Shown here: positions 30,102 through 41,776 of the stretch, one piece after another | Position numbering within the stretch: the first letter of the stretch is position 1 | How the letters are laid out: the number at the start of each line of letters is the position of its first letter | Source of the DNA: Steinernema hermaphroditum | Lineage: Eukaryota; Nematoda; Chromadorea; Rhabditida; Steinernematidae | Length of the DNA: 64,000 nt | NCBI GenBank assembly: GCA_030435675.1 | Contig: CM059624.1 | Span: forward strand, 2,814,769-2,878,768 | Reading direction: 5' to 3' | The notes under the pieces: generated by a model | Databases searched by the model: none | The model's input: the letters and a program-made list of their open reading frames with translations, nothing else | Told to the model about the DNA's origin: nothing | Position numbers and translations under genes: made by a program

Positions 30102-31831
30102 TCACTTATGTCTCACTTGAATTGCTGAGTTATTAACTGATCCTTCCGAAAGGGACTTTCCAAAGGAGACTCTCACTATTCGTGTACCATGAACGACTTC
30201 CAATGCTCTGGATACCAACTTTGCTAGGTGAACAAGTCCGTTTTTCAATGCGACACGGTAATCCTGAAAGGCGATCAGCGCGGTGAAGACGTTCACAAAG
30301 AGCCTGGTCTAAATGCACTCAATAAAAACGATTGACATCGTCTGCCTACGTTCGCCAAAGTTTCGGTCATCGTCACAATAGGTCCACAAAACTTTTCACC
30401 CAAAATCCAGTGTGAAATGTCCTGAGGAGAGTGCCAGTAGGAAGGTCGAAGGAGGCCGTGTATTTCGTACACAGATAGACACACATAATTAGCTGAAATA
30501 TTGTATTTTTGCCAAATAATTGAATGTGGCATTTACCCAGAGAGAAAGCACAAAAGAAATTCGGAGGAGTACAGAAAATTAGCACAGATTTCAGCGTATT
30601 CCTGTGCGCTGCTGTCGAGACACAACTGCCTTTGTTGTGAGCAGACCGCTTCAGCATTTCGCTAATTGCCTAGAAAGTGTATTATAGTCAAAAAACAATT
30701 AAATACGTCTACCAAGATGTATAGTGCGATCATGAACATATAGCATGTCAGAACGATCGTTGTATGGGTAATTGTGATTGCGGAAAAGTCGCTTTCCATG
30801 GAAAATCCGGTGACTTTCGTGTAGAACGTCTGTAGATCTCTTGGAATAAAGAACAACACAGTTAGCACAGTCCAGATATGAAGAATAATAATTATGATAA
30901 TTAGGTAGCTAAAGTAAATTTTTACGCTAACAAGGGAATCTTCCAAATATCCGCCTTAGATGGAGCTGAACATTGTTTCGTGCCCTGAGAACATTATCGA
31001 AAGCACATAAGATGGTTATAGTGATCAGTAGGTCTTTTAGAACATTCAAGAATGGTCTTCTATCGTTGGGCGCCATCACGAAATTGACGAACAATCTAGT
31101 TTCGCTGACACGGAGATTTTATACACGAACTGGCCAATCTTCGTTATGTGCTTTTGTTAAAGACCACAGGACGCGGAATGAAAAAAAAATAAAAAAAAAT
31201 GGTTCGGGAAGGGAGACGAACCCGGACCCGAAAAATGGCAACCGAGACACTACCCAGTTCGACCACACAGATGGCCAGCGCAGGCCTGGGAAACTTTATC
31301 AGAATCTTAAAACAATGCGTGCCAATTTTCAGCTCGATCAGAGATGAACACTTCGGACGGCTCCCTTGTAAGTTATGTTTGCGGTCACCTTGTTCTGGTA
31401 ATGTTCCGAAAGAAAACAGGTTTAGCATAGCCCACATAGGCAAGAAATATGGTGAGAGTGGAGAAATATGGATAGCTGCAAAGGGCGAAGTATCGAAGAT
31501 AGGTTCGAAGCAGTGTTACCGGACCGATTATTCTAGAGCAAGAAGAACATTTTCATGTGGTCCAGCTTTAGCGGTAAACTCACATTTCCCACGCGGACTT
31601 TAGACCGACACCTTTTAGATCATCAGGAAAGACAGAGAGAAACGAATAGCAGAGATTAGGTATGGCCACGTTTAGACAGTACATTCTTGGAAGAAACGGT
31701 GGATCCAACCTCAGAGACAAGTAGATGACAAGCGCACTTAGAACAGTTACTGGGTATCCAAGGTAATAGTCGATGAAACTGAATGGTTCCCAGACCAGAT
31801 GAGTGTCGATAATTCCAGCGATGAATGGCAT
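30102..31831 (-). CDS. 7TM receptor, local chemoreceptor family, member A
   Basis: A predicted serpentine receptor, probably chemosensory, in the plasma membrane; the ligand is unknown. It follows the six-exon plan shared by the cluster. Exon 1 (31831-31580) is MPFIAGIID... with two helices and the MYCLNVAIP block. Exon 2 (about 31540-31370) carries ALCSYPYFSTLTIFLAYVGY. Exon 3 (about 30945-30710) has IWTVLTVLFFIPRDLQ to MFMIALYILV. Exon 4 (about 30660-30545) has HRNTLKSVLIFCTPPNFFCA. Exon 5 (about 30500-30360) has GLLRPSYWHSPQDISHWI. Exon 6 (about 30310-30102) has RLFVNVFTALIAFQDYR and ends IQVRHK. Intron 2 is long and contains a tRNA-like sequence and a decayed extra copy of exon 6 (about 30990-31115), so the upstream and downstream halves might come from two genes. 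Confidence 0.65.
30990..31115 (-). pseudogene. decayed copy of the receptor last exon
   Basis: In reverse complement it reads TRLFVNFVMAPNDRRPFLN, a degenerate version of TRLFVNVFTALIAFNDYRTALKN found in the intact family members. It stands inside intron 2 of receptor A and is on the same strand. Confidence 0.5.
31198..31280 (-). other. tRNA-like Pol III promoter sequence (decayed tRNA or SINE head)
   Basis: On the minus strand an A box (TGGTCGAACTGG) is followed about 35 bases later by a B box (GGTTCGTCTCC) and then by two long T runs. No acceptor stem can be paired, so it is not a working tRNA. Confidence 0.5.
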
Positions 31832-33215
31832 AGCACTCTGGAATCCAAATGTAGTATGGGACGAGAATGCGAAATTGTACTCATGGACGTACTTCTCACA
31901 GATACATCCGGCAATTATAGTGAACTATAGTCATAAATGATACCGAAAACGTAGATCTTGATGTTTTAAGAACGGTGTGGCTAGCAATCCATTACTTCAG
32001 CAAAGAAACACGTACACTACCAACAATAAAAAAGTCATTTTCTCAAACAATGTATTACTGCGAGTCTATGTAATTAACGTTGGGGGCAAGATTTGAAAAA
32101 AAAACTAATGACAATGTCAAGTTTGACATCATTGATGAGCTGGCTCGAGGCGATCCCAGGTGAAGAGATCCATCCTTCTTCGGGTGGCGTGGGCTGTGAT
32201 AATATTCTTCGGTGGAACTATACCTCCCTTTTGTTACAACCCTTCTGGGAGCCGATTTCCACTTGTAGCCAAAGGCATCGGAGCATCAGCCACTATGGCA
32301 TTGAAGCACCCTAGCTGGCCGTCCATGTTGTCTGTACACCCCCAGCTGGAGTTTGTTAAATCAACAAAAAGTTTTACTACTTTCGGGTCAAGTGCTTTAT
32401 GGGCAAATTTTTTATCTTCTTGGAATTTGTTCTCACTGTGACATTGCAAGAAGAGATCAGCGTATGCGCTTGGAAGCTAAGCTCCTGCTGTATGCGCAGC
32501 TAAGACAGCATACCGCCTTTCAAATAAATAGTCCCTCGGAGAGGTTGTCGAAGGTTCGGTGTTTCGGATGCCCAGGTGGTGCTTCGCGGACCATGAATAT
32601 AAAAGGATTCAAAGAAAGCGGAAAGCATGCAGATGGGGCATCGGAGCGTACCGACTGGAAAGTGAACCAATCGCCCATACGAACGCACTAACCCATCTGA
32701 TCCCAGGATTACTCAGTGCGAAAATAGACGCGAATCAAAAATGGTGCATTTTCAACTTACCAACCCAATATGTCTAGGACAGAGAAGGTGTGCTAGAAAA
32801 AGTGGTGGTTGAGTGGACCTTCTTATCGCTTCACAGACTCATCCCATTCCCCTGTCTTTACAGTCTTTAGAAACGCAAATCAGGTCCCTCTCATCTGACA
32901 CCACCCATGATATGACAAGTGACACAACGCGCTATTTTTTGCGTCTCGTTTTGTGCGGAGCACTGTCGGCGGTTCCAAATTCATCTGCGCGCTGGTTTGT
33001 CCAATGTAGACAATTGGGACACCGAAAAAAAAACGCACGAAATCAAAACGTATTTAACATCGCAAAAGCCAAAGGAGGTCGGTGACGCGGCGTTTCGCGG
33101 TTGATAAACAGGACAAGTGAGGTAAAGGGGGCTTCGGTAAAGAACCGATCGCAAAAAGGAAGGATAGAGAAATGAGGTGGGGCTGGACATCACTTGATTG
33201 TTATTCATTTTTTAT
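31832..33215. other. intergenic between receptors A and B, no gene recognised
   Basis: Several short open frames (for example 32234-32449 minus) show no known motif or splice context. No repeat copy was recognised here. Confidence 0.45.
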
Positions 33216-34900
33216 TTATTTGTGCCTTGATTGGATATTGACACCGTTTACAGAAAGTTCCGAGAGTGAATTTCCGGGTGAAACGGTGGCCACTGAACGA
33301 ATTGGAGCAGTCGATGCTTTCGTACTCCGCACTATACCGAACATCCTGAGTATAGGAGTGGCTACTCGAAAAACCGCGTTCATAATTGCTGAGCGATAGT
33401 CTTGAAAAGCGATGAGAGCCGTGAAGACATTCACAAAGAGCCTCGTCTGAATGGGATCGTCGATCAACGCATATAAGGTCTACTTACGCTTCCTAAAGTC
33501 TCAGTAGTGGTCACGACTGGTCCACAGAACTTCTCGCTGAGAACCCAATGAGATACATCCGAAGGTGAGCGCCAGTGAGAGGGTCGCAGGTAACCCTTGA
33601 CTTCGAAGACTGTAAGGCAGATGTACCCGGCTGAAAGGAGGTGAATGAAGTGCGCACGATTACAGTTAACCTACACAGAGCAAAGGCACAGAAGAAATTC
33701 GGAGCAGTACAATATATCAAAACCGATTTTAGCGTATTTCGATGGCCTATGGCGCTGGCAGAATCTCCGTTTGCGTGTCGTAACATTTCGATGATGGCCT
33801 TAAATATCTTTATACAAGAATAAAAAGACAACAAGATGCATACCAAGATGTATACGGCCGACATGAATACAGAACATGAAAGTACGATAAAAGTGTGTAC
33901 AATCGTAACCGCAGAAAAGTCACTTTCCGACATCTTGTAGTAAAAAATTGTGATTTCCCTTGGTAGGAAGAAGAAGACGGAGAGAAGAGTCCATAGATGT
34001 ATGGCGCCCACCATTAAGGTAATGTTTCTGAAACAGTTATCCCCATCAATTGAGATTTGACAACGTGTCTTAGAGCCTTAGTGGTCCACATTAAATACCC
34101 TATAGGTCCAGCCCTGACCTGTATATGTGCTAGAACGATCGCTCACTCAACTCAGTCGGCTCAGATATCCTCAGAGAGAGCGAGTGGACGACTCGACCGA
34201 TCGCTGGGGACACAAATGAAAGACCTGCACATGGTGGCAATCGGAATGGTCACTGAGGAGCATAGAACGTTTTCTAGCAAAGACTGCGCCATAGGGCACC
34301 TTGAATTTGCCTATTAACCGAGTGCTCTGTCGAACACCTCTTTTTGGCTAGGGTGGTGTGACTGAGGACCGATGCGACCGTACTTACATCCACGTGCTCT
34401 GTATGATCCCCATTTTTTTGTCCGACTTTTGGCGGTTCACACGTAAACTTAGTAACATTCACAAACCTCCGTTTTATGAGTTTCCTGAAGAACATCGGTT
34501 TTGCGTAGCCAAGATACGCGAGAAAAATGGTGAGTGTTGAGAAATAGGGATAGTTACAAAGTGCGTAGTATCGAAGATGGACGCGGATGCTCGTGGCAGG
34601 ACCGATCAGTCTAAACACGCAGCCTTGCTTGCTTCTTTGATCGATATCTTACATTTCCCATACAGATTTCAGTCCCATTGACTTGATGATGTCGGGAAAT
34701 AGAAACACAAAGGAGTAGAAGAAGCTAGGTACGGCCACATTCAGACAATACATTTTGCACAAAAAGGGAGGATCTAGCTTCAGAGATAAGAAGACGAGAA
34801 GAGCGCTTAGAATGACGACAGGGTAACCAAAGCCGTAGTCCATGCGGTTGATAAAGTCAGGGACCATATGGATGTCTATGACGGTGGCGATATAAGGCAT
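33216..34900 (-). CDS. 7TM receptor, local chemoreceptor family, member B
   Basis: Six exons. Exon 1 (34900-34655) starts MPYIATVIDIHMV and contains PPFLCKMYCLNVAVPSFFYS. Exon 2 (about 34615-34480) contains ALCNYPYFSTLTIFLAYLGY and FFRKLIKRR. Exon 3 (about 34027-33845) has MVGAIHLWTLLSVFFFLPRE to FMSAVYILV. Exon 4 (about 33795-33670) has HRNTLKSVLIYCTAPNFFCA. Exon 5 (about 33630-33490) has GYLRPSHWRSPSDVSHWV and EKFCGPVVTTTETL. Exon 6 (about 33450-33216) has RLFVNVFTALIAFQDYRSA and ends NIQSRHK. All seven helices can be placed and no stop interrupts the exons, so it looks intact. Intron 2 (about 450 bp) carries a fragment of repeat B at 34130-34225. Exons 4-6 encode the most conserved part of the family. 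Confidence 0.8.
34130..34225 (-). repeat. dispersed repeat B fragment in receptor B intron 2
   Basis: In reverse complement matches 49537-49610: gtctttcatttgtgtccccagcg, cgatcgg, then cactcgctctctct. Confidence 0.75.
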
Positions 34901-36029
34901 CGTATCTGCAACAAATGTCCAAAATGGACAAGTATTTGTAGCGTTAAACGACGAAAAAGGAAGTCGTGATTTCTAGCTTCTTGAACTAATGGACGGTGTC
35001 GCCAATAACACGACCATATTCCCAGCTATTGTTATTTTATAATTAGTTTGCGGTATCGCGATGAACAAAGGAGACCGACAACCATGCTACGACTCGAAAA
35101 AATGGCGTAAAAGGCGACTGGAGACAGTTAGTCAATGTGATGTAATGTGATCTTTGCTATGCTGTCAATGATCCATGGGAGAGCAAAGAGACGGAGGCAG
35201 AATTTGTGGGAACAACTCCCAAAGCATCGAGTATTGATATTCTACTTTTAAAAAACATAAACGCGGCTGCGCGCGAATTCGCGCCCCCCAGTTACTTTAT
35301 AAAGCCAAGTAGCCTTGCGGGCGGCAAGATTGGCGATCATGCAAAAAGTTGAAGTTGGGGCCTAAAACTGTAGCCCCACATCGCCAGAGACGTAGTTGAC
35401 GTAGAAACATATACACTCAAATGTAGACACACGCCGGGAGCGTTCGGTGACCAACGGACCCGTCGGTTCTCCATTTATATATAGGGGATTCTGTCCTGCG
35501 TATCTGATCATGCTTTTAAAAAATTCCCAGAAAGAGAGGGATTTCGAACTCGACATAGCGAACCCTCGTGCCTTCATCGAAACGTTCCCGAAGAAACATA
35601 TACACTCAAATGTAGACATAGACTGTCTGGTCGGGCCGGATGGCTATTTGCACGTAGGCTTCTGGTGGTCTCTCCTCGACAGAATCTTTGAACCCAAAAT
35701 TTCAAACATGTAAAGCGCCGGGAGCGTTCGGTGACGTACCGTACCAGCATCCCATTCAAGACACTCATTTATACGATGCGTTGAGATGTTTTCGTAAGTT
35801 GAGTCTAAAAATCGAAAACTTTTATTCAATGCCAACAGTTCAACACGCACAGGGTCTAATCGTATCAGTTATACATAAACAACTTTATATAACTTGACGA
35901 TTATTCATTGTTTGTTGTTGTGCGTATTTTTTTCTGTTGACGAAGATCCCAGAATGTTCAGAAACCAAAGCGACCCGAGTGTCAATCGATGGTAACGATG
36001 ACGACGTGGCGTCTAGACGACAAGCGACC
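34901..36029. other. intergenic with repeat C
   Basis: Dispersed repeat C occupies about 35265-35490, and related tandem blocks (gaaacatatacactcaaatg and gccgggagcgttcggtgac, each twice) extend to about 35740. No gene recognised. Confidence 0.55.
35265..35490 (+). repeat. dispersed repeat C, copy 1
   Basis: gcgcgcgaattcgcgcc, agttactttataaagccaag and gcgggcggcaagattggcg match 48800-48880. The downstream blocks catcgccagagac and gaccaacggacccgtcggtt, then ctccatttatatatagg, match 49000-49205. Confidence 0.85.
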
Positions 36030-37190
36030 TTAATCCGATAAATGCCTTGGCGATGGGCGATGAAAGGCGATGAGCGCCGTCAAGACATTCACGAAGAGCC
36101 TCGTCTGAAAGAATTTGTTAATTACGGTAGTTAACATCGAGTCACATTGGCCAAAGTTTCGGTTGTTGTTACTACAGGTCCACAGAATCTCTCGCTGTGA
36201 ACCCAGTGCGACATTTCTCGAGGGCTTTTCCAGTGGGATGGTTTAAGGAATCCCTGTACCTCGAAGATGGTGAGACAGACGTAGCCAGCTTAAACATAGA
36301 TGATGCTGCTAGTTGACTGTATGTCTACTTACACAAGGCAAAGAGACAGAAAAAGTTAGGAGCAGTGCAGTAGATCAGTACCGATTTCAACACCGTTCTA
36401 TGAGAAATGACAGCTTCTTCATTTCCACTGGTACTAGTGGCGTGTTTTCGTATCGCAGCGATGGCCTGAATCACTTATTTTACACCGAAAGCAAGCTGTG
36501 CATGTCGTACCAAGGCATATAGAACCATCATAAACATATAGCATACGAAAACGATCACCGTATGTAGAACAGTTATAACGGAAAAGTCGGTTTCCATTGA
36601 TATTCCAAGTACCCTCTTATAAATAACTTGTAGATCTCTTGGCATAAAGAAGAACACTGTGATTAGTGTCCATAGATGAACAGCGCACACGATACAAATT
36701 AGCCTGGTACATCTTCATACACACCAAGATCGAAATATCATCTGAAACATACCGTCGTCTAGTAGTAAACCTCTTAAAAAGAAGAGGCTTTGCATGTCCC
36801 ATATAGGCGAGAAAAATGGTGAGAGTTGAAAAATACGGATAGCTGCAGAGGGCAAAGTATCGTAGATGATTTCGAATTGAAGTGGCTGGAACGACGATTC
36901 TAAAAGACGGCTATGGTGAGTGGTACCTTGGGAAAGTCTTACATTTTCCAAGCTTCTTTTTGACCTGTAGCTAGGACAATATCAGGAAATACGGACAGAA
37001 ATGAATACATAAGACTGGGCACGGCCACATTCAGGCAGTACATCCTTGAAAGAAAGGGAGGGTCAAGTTTGAGGGACAAGTAGATGACGAGCGTACTTAG
37101 TATAACAGCTGGATAGCCAAGGTAGTAGTCCGTTTTGCTGATAAGCACCGGAACTAGGTGGACCTCAATCACTCCAGCGATGAATGGCAT
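36030..37190 (-). CDS. 7TM receptor, local chemoreceptor family, member C, short C-terminus
   Basis: Exon 1 (37190-36942) starts MPFIAGVIEVHLVPVL and contains MYCLNVAVPSLMYSFLSVFP. Exon 2 (about 36905-36765) has ALCSYPYFSTLTIFLAYMGH. Exon 3 (about 36690-36510) has AVHLWTLITVFFFMPRDLQ. Exon 4 (about 36460-36335) has HRTVLKSVLIYCTAPNFFCL. Exon 5 (about 36290-36155) has GFLKPSHWKSPREMSHWV and ERFCGPVVTTTETL. Exon 6 starts RLFVNVLTALIAFH, but the DYR motif and everything after it are replaced by a dozen unrelated residues before a TAA at 36030. The seventh helix is kept and the cytoplasmic tail is mostly lost. Compact introns. Possibly still functional; possibly an early pseudogene. Confidence 0.75.
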
Positions 37191-37864
37191 CTTCTGAAAA
37201 CATTGAAAAGAATCGTAGGATCAAATTTGATAGTGAGGTAATACTTCCGCCAATTAGAGTAAACTGCTATCGCAAACAACTTCAAAAAGATGGATGTTTG
37301 ACTCTTAGCGATGAGTAAGCTTCTGTCGTTGATGTAGCCATCAGGGACAACCGAGAGCAGTATCTTACTCCGCCTTTTCAACAGAGAGAAAGGAGAAACA
37401 CGTGCGCAATCAACAACACGGAAAACCTTTTTATTAATGACTTGGTATTACGTGTTTGCATTAATCATATCAGTCAATGTTTTCAACAACAGCCCACGTT
37501 CAGATCTAACGCAAGAACTTCACATTTAAGTTTGTCGTCGGCACAGTTGCCGGATTCGGGTTGTAGGATTAGGTACCCGAACTTTCGGATACAACTCTGC
37601 TCCGCGGGAGTTCAGTTTTGGTGTGGGCGTGTAATGTGCGTTCTGCTCTTGGTGCTCCATCGACGGAAACGTGTTCAAGACCAGTTCAAGTGCAACTACA
37701 CTTTATATGGCAGGGACAAAAAGCAAAATAACAGTTGTTTGAACGGCTGACACAGAGCTTGCTTAGGTACTAATAAAAGATGTCGTTATATGCTGATAGA
37801 CTGACAGACGGAAAACCACATACAGACCAACGGATCCGTCGATCGAAAGAAATCAAAACGTTTC
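37191..37864. other. intergenic, no gene seen
   Basis: Nothing recognised except, at about 37800-37835, a short match (acagaccaacgga with ccgtcg) to the edge of repeat C. Confidence 0.45.
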
Positions 37865-37936
37865 TGGAGGTACGGGGGTTTGAACCCCGGACTTCTCGCA
37901 TGCAAAGCGAGCGCTCTACCACTGAGCTACACCCCC
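37865..37936 (-). tRNA. tRNA-Ala (anticodon TGC)
   Basis: Minus-strand cloverleaf: acceptor GGGGGTG with TACCTCC (two G-T pairs), A box TAGCTCAGTGGTAGAGC, anticodon stem CTCGC/GCGAG around loop TTTGCAT, T arm CGGGG/CCCCG with GGTTCAAACCC, discriminator A. A TTTT run follows downstream. Confidence 0.95.
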
Positions 37937-38284
37937 TCGAAGGATTGTATCCGTGGCGTTGCATATGAAGCCATATCAACAGAGATATTTCACTGATCAT
38001 TACCCCCACTCTTGCGGCACATTTCATAGCCTTTATCCACAGTTTTTAACATCGCTATCAGTAAAACGAAGTCCTCATAATTACGTAACAGTGCTCTTTT
38101 AACACGTCTCATTCATTTCACCCAACGGTCAGAAATGAAAATACACTCGCTCATGAGACTTTTCTAATGGAGACACCATAGCCCCAGGCGGCAAGATTGA
38201 CGCTCATGGAATCGTTTTTTTTTTCTCATGGAAATCCCAAAGGAATGGTGAACAGGTTTAAGTTTAAGATGCGTCCAAAATATT
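37937..38284. other. intergenic, no gene seen
   Basis: A short piece near 38185-38205 (ggcggcaagattgacgctcatgg) matches the inner part of repeat C. Otherwise nothing recognised. Confidence 0.45.
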
Positions 38285-38447
38285 ATGATCTGCTTACGGT
38301 ATATTGGACTCTTATGTTCGGGAATGTGCAGGGTTTTTCCGTTATGTAATTATTTTAGACATCTGACATGCGCCGAAAATTGTCTTGGAAGTTCGGAATC
38401 AGAGTGTATGCACGTAAATGTGAAAAACAAGGGTTTTAAAGATCACT

Positions 38448-38899
38448 TTGTTCGTGTTATTTTCCATAGTAATCTTTTGTTTCCCCGGTGACGACAATGG
38501 ATCTCAGGGGAAATTGCCTTCTATTTCGCGAACTACAAACATTACTGAACGACTGTGGAACTTCCGCAATGTTGGCTTTTCTCCAGGAGCATTAAAAGGC
38601 AATAAAATAGTCAGAGTATCGTGCAAAAGAGGGTAATCACCAAAAATGCGACAGTTCGATCAAGAATCACGGGAGAACTTGTACCTCTTAACGGCTTGTT
38701 TTCAACAAAAGCGATCTCTGAAACTATGAGGGAGATCTATGTCACAACATCAACAACATTTCTCAGCTTTATTGTAGTCGACTTCATTATTATTTGTTTT
38801 CTTTTCGAATATCACTGTCGTACACCACGGAATTTTCCCGATACCTCGATGACCAATGCCCAGTTTAGTCACTCGGAGGAAGTAGATATTTATCAGTAA
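38448..38899 (+). CDS. possible small single-pass membrane protein, unidentified
   Basis: Two overlapping frames together would give a hydrophobic leader (LFVLFSIVIFCFPG), a short ectodomain (NITERLWNFRNVGFSPG) and, in a second frame, a membrane segment (FLSFIVVDFIIICFLF) with a tail ending at 38899. The frame must change near 38630, no good intron fits there, and no in-frame ATG precedes the leader. It ends 14 bases before the stop codon of the convergent receptor D. It may be a decayed or misread gene. Confidence 0.25.
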
Positions 38900-38912
38900 A
38901 CACTTATCACAA

Positions 38913-40198
38913 TCAGTGATGCCTGACTTTGAGACTTATGGCGCTCATCGAAACTTCCGATGCCAATGCGGAAACATTTGATATGTTGTGTGTAAAAGAC
39001 GTCGATAGGCCGAATGTCCTCACGATGGGCATCACGATTCGACGCAGCGCTTTACTGAGGGCCATCCGATAGTCGCGGAAGGCGATCAGCGCAGTACATA
39101 CATTTACGAAGAGTCTCGTCTGGAATCTCTTCTTGTTGATACGGGCGAAGCACTTCGACTCACACTTGCTAAAGTCTCCGTGGTGAGCAGCACCGGTCCG
39201 CAGAAGCTTTCGCTCTGAATCCAGTGCGATATTTCGCGGGGACTTTTCCAGTGGGACGGTTTGAGGAATCCTTGTACCTCGAAGATAGTGAGGCAGAAGT
39301 AGCCAGCTGAACCAAAGATGATTCTCTTAGTTGACTGCTTGTCTACTTACACAAAGCAAAAGCGCAGAAAAAGTTAGGAGCAGTGCAGTAGATCAACACT
39401 GACTTCAGCACATTCCTATGTGATGCTGCTGAAGGCGAATTGGTGTTATTCGTGCGGTTGACAATTTGGATAAGAGCCTGAAAAGGGGGGTTCTCATGAC
39501 TATAGGGAAAAATGTGTCCTACCAAAACGTATAGCACTGTCATGAGCACATAACAAGCAAGATTAATCACCGTGAACGCAATCGCGATTATTGAAAAGTC
39601 GGTCTCCTTTGAAATTTTCAGGGTGTCCAAATAGACGCTTTGAACGTCCCGCGGTAGGAAGAGCAGCACAGAAATAGTGGTCCACAGGTGAAGAAAGCCA
39701 ACCATTGCTGTTATGTGCCTAGAATTGTTTGTTATACACGAAGCACTTCTTTCGCACACCTCTGCTTAGTAATTTTCTGAAAGAAAAAAGGTTTTGCGTG
39801 GCCCAGGTAGGCTAGAAAGATGGTTAAAGTTGAGAAATAAGGATAGCTGCAAATGGCGTAGTATCGCAAATAAACGCGGATCGATGTGGACGGGCCGACT
39901 ACTCTAAAGCTAGCTGGTTAATACAGAGTCTGAGCGATTTGGGAACTTACATCGTCCACACGGATTTCAGTCCTATACCCTTGACGACATCGGGAAATAC
40001 GGAAAGAAATGCATAGCAGAAACTAGGTATGGCCACATTCAGGCAGTACATTCTTGACAAGAACGGAGGACGCAGTCTCAGGGATAAGTAGATAAGGAGA
40101 ATGCTGAGTACAGTTACCGGGTATCCAAGATAATAGTCGGTAAAGCTGAACGGCTCCCAGACCAGATGTGTGTCGATAATTCCAGCGATATATGGCAT
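38913..40198 (-). CDS. 7TM receptor, local chemoreceptor family, member D
   Basis: Exon 1 (40198-39950) starts MPYIAGIIDTHLVWEPF and contains MYCLNVAIPSFCYAFLSVFP. Exon 2 (about 39910-39770) has YYAICSYPYFSTLTIFLAYL. Exon 3 (about 39722-39530) has AMVGFLHLWTTISVLLFLPR and VLMTVLYVLV. Exon 4 (about 39480-39350) has HRNVLKSVLIYCTAPNFFCA. Exon 5 (about 39305-39165) has GFLKPSHWKSPREISHWI. Exon 6 (about 39122-38913) has RLFVNVCTALIAFRDYRMA and ends with VRHH. All exons are open and introns are short, so it looks intact. Exon 1 is close to that of receptor A (IIDTHLVWEPFSF shared), pointing to a recent tandem duplication. The C-terminal tail differs from the RHK-ending tails of A, B and G. Confidence 0.82.
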
Positions 40199-41776
40199 TG
40201 AAGTCTGAAATACAGATCGACAAGGGGATCGCAAACAGATGCGGAAAATACACGGTAGACCGTTCGGCTTTTATCGTAGTGTCAAAGATCGTATCATACT
40301 CGATGAACAGCAACGCAGAACAAAGGCGTTTTCTCACAGAATGCGTTCTTATCCAGCGAATTAGTTTCAGAGATCCCAGCAATAAAAACATTGGGTTGAA
40401 TGATAGTGATATTGTAATGTTATAAGAACACGGGAAAGATTTGACCTTTTATCAGAACTCGGTACCACACTGACCCTTAAAATACCTGGTCTAGCAAGTT
40501 TTACGCTGATTACCCTCTCCACTTAACGGCATTACGCCGTGCAGGACGTTATATGAACACAAAAGGGCACAGTATCACACCAGTATTGGCTGATCTTCTC
40601 CTAACATGGAATCATAGTCGAAAACGAAGATACTATTAGTTTACGCGGACATCGCATGGGTAAAGAGCTGAAAGACTAAGACCAATGGAAGCACACAACT
40701 GGCGAAATGGGGATGCCTTCGATAGGCAGCGCAGACCTAGGAATCGGGTCATGGAAGACCATGAGAGCACAATGAATGGAGTCATGGTCGGTTCAGCTGG
40801 CGACGCAGACTTCGGAGCTGCATCGAAACTTCGACTTATCGTAGCAGCGCAGATGGAGCTGGGCGGTTGACGAAGTAGTGTGGGCAACCGTCATCGTAAC
40901 AGCTGGCGACACAGGTTTCAGAGTCAGTTTTCTTCAGTTTCAGCTTTGTAATAATCTAATACACTCAGCTAGAGCTTCGAGAGCTCTGAGTTTGTAAAGC
41001 AAGAGAACAGCTTTGACCTGAGACCAATTTAGAAGTCAACTTGTCAAAACAGGGTTTTGCGCGGATTGTATTGGGGTGTGCCTTTTAATGGACGAACCCT
41101 ATACATAATTTCACCTTTGTTGAATGCGGATTTGGTTGCTGTGAGGCTACTACATTCTGACAACTTTTGGAGGAAAGCTAAACAGAGATGGATTGTAAAC
41201 TTTAGGCAGGCCTTTCTTCCTATGTACTGGCGATATCAAAAAACAATATCTGGGTCCAGTGGATGACATGTCAACATTCAGCGGAGATCCGCAATTATAT
41301 AGGCCTGACAACCGGGAATTTCCCACAAACTAGCCATCATAGGAGGTGTTGCTGTAAAATTGCATGACGACACAAAAGGAACAATACATTGACATCATCC
41401 GATGCATTTTTCCCTACTTATTCACAGCAACCCACTCAACGAAACAATGAAAACAATCTTAGAAACTTGTTACCGTATACATGCTACCGCCATTGTTTCG
41501 CTGAGTGGGCCGCCGTGAATAACTCGGGAAAACAAACGACAATCTGTCAAAGCAGCATGATGTCAATACATTGTTCTATGTTGTCTTTGGTTATTTCGTC
41601 ACTCATGGATCGCTAGTTAAATGAAAAATAATGTGCAGTGGTGTAAATGTCTCACAAAATGGCGTCACAAGGCAAAGGAAACCGTAGTAAAGCACGATGA
41701 AATAGAAGATGTCGAGGTCGCTCTACTAAGCTAGTCTCCATCCACCAAACTACGAAGCCAACCCTCCACCGTAACT
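40199..41776. other. intergenic, no gene recognised
   Basis: An open stretch on either strand at about 40636-40887 has no motif that I recognise. Otherwise nothing. Confidence 0.45.

Noticed and set aside
31198..31280. Working tRNA gene on the minus strand
   Set aside because: Good A and B boxes and T-run terminators, but no acceptor stem or clear anticodon arm.
40636..40887. Small protein gene on either strand at 40.7 kb
   Set aside because: Both strands are open for 60-80 codons but neither shows a motif, signal peptide or splice partners.
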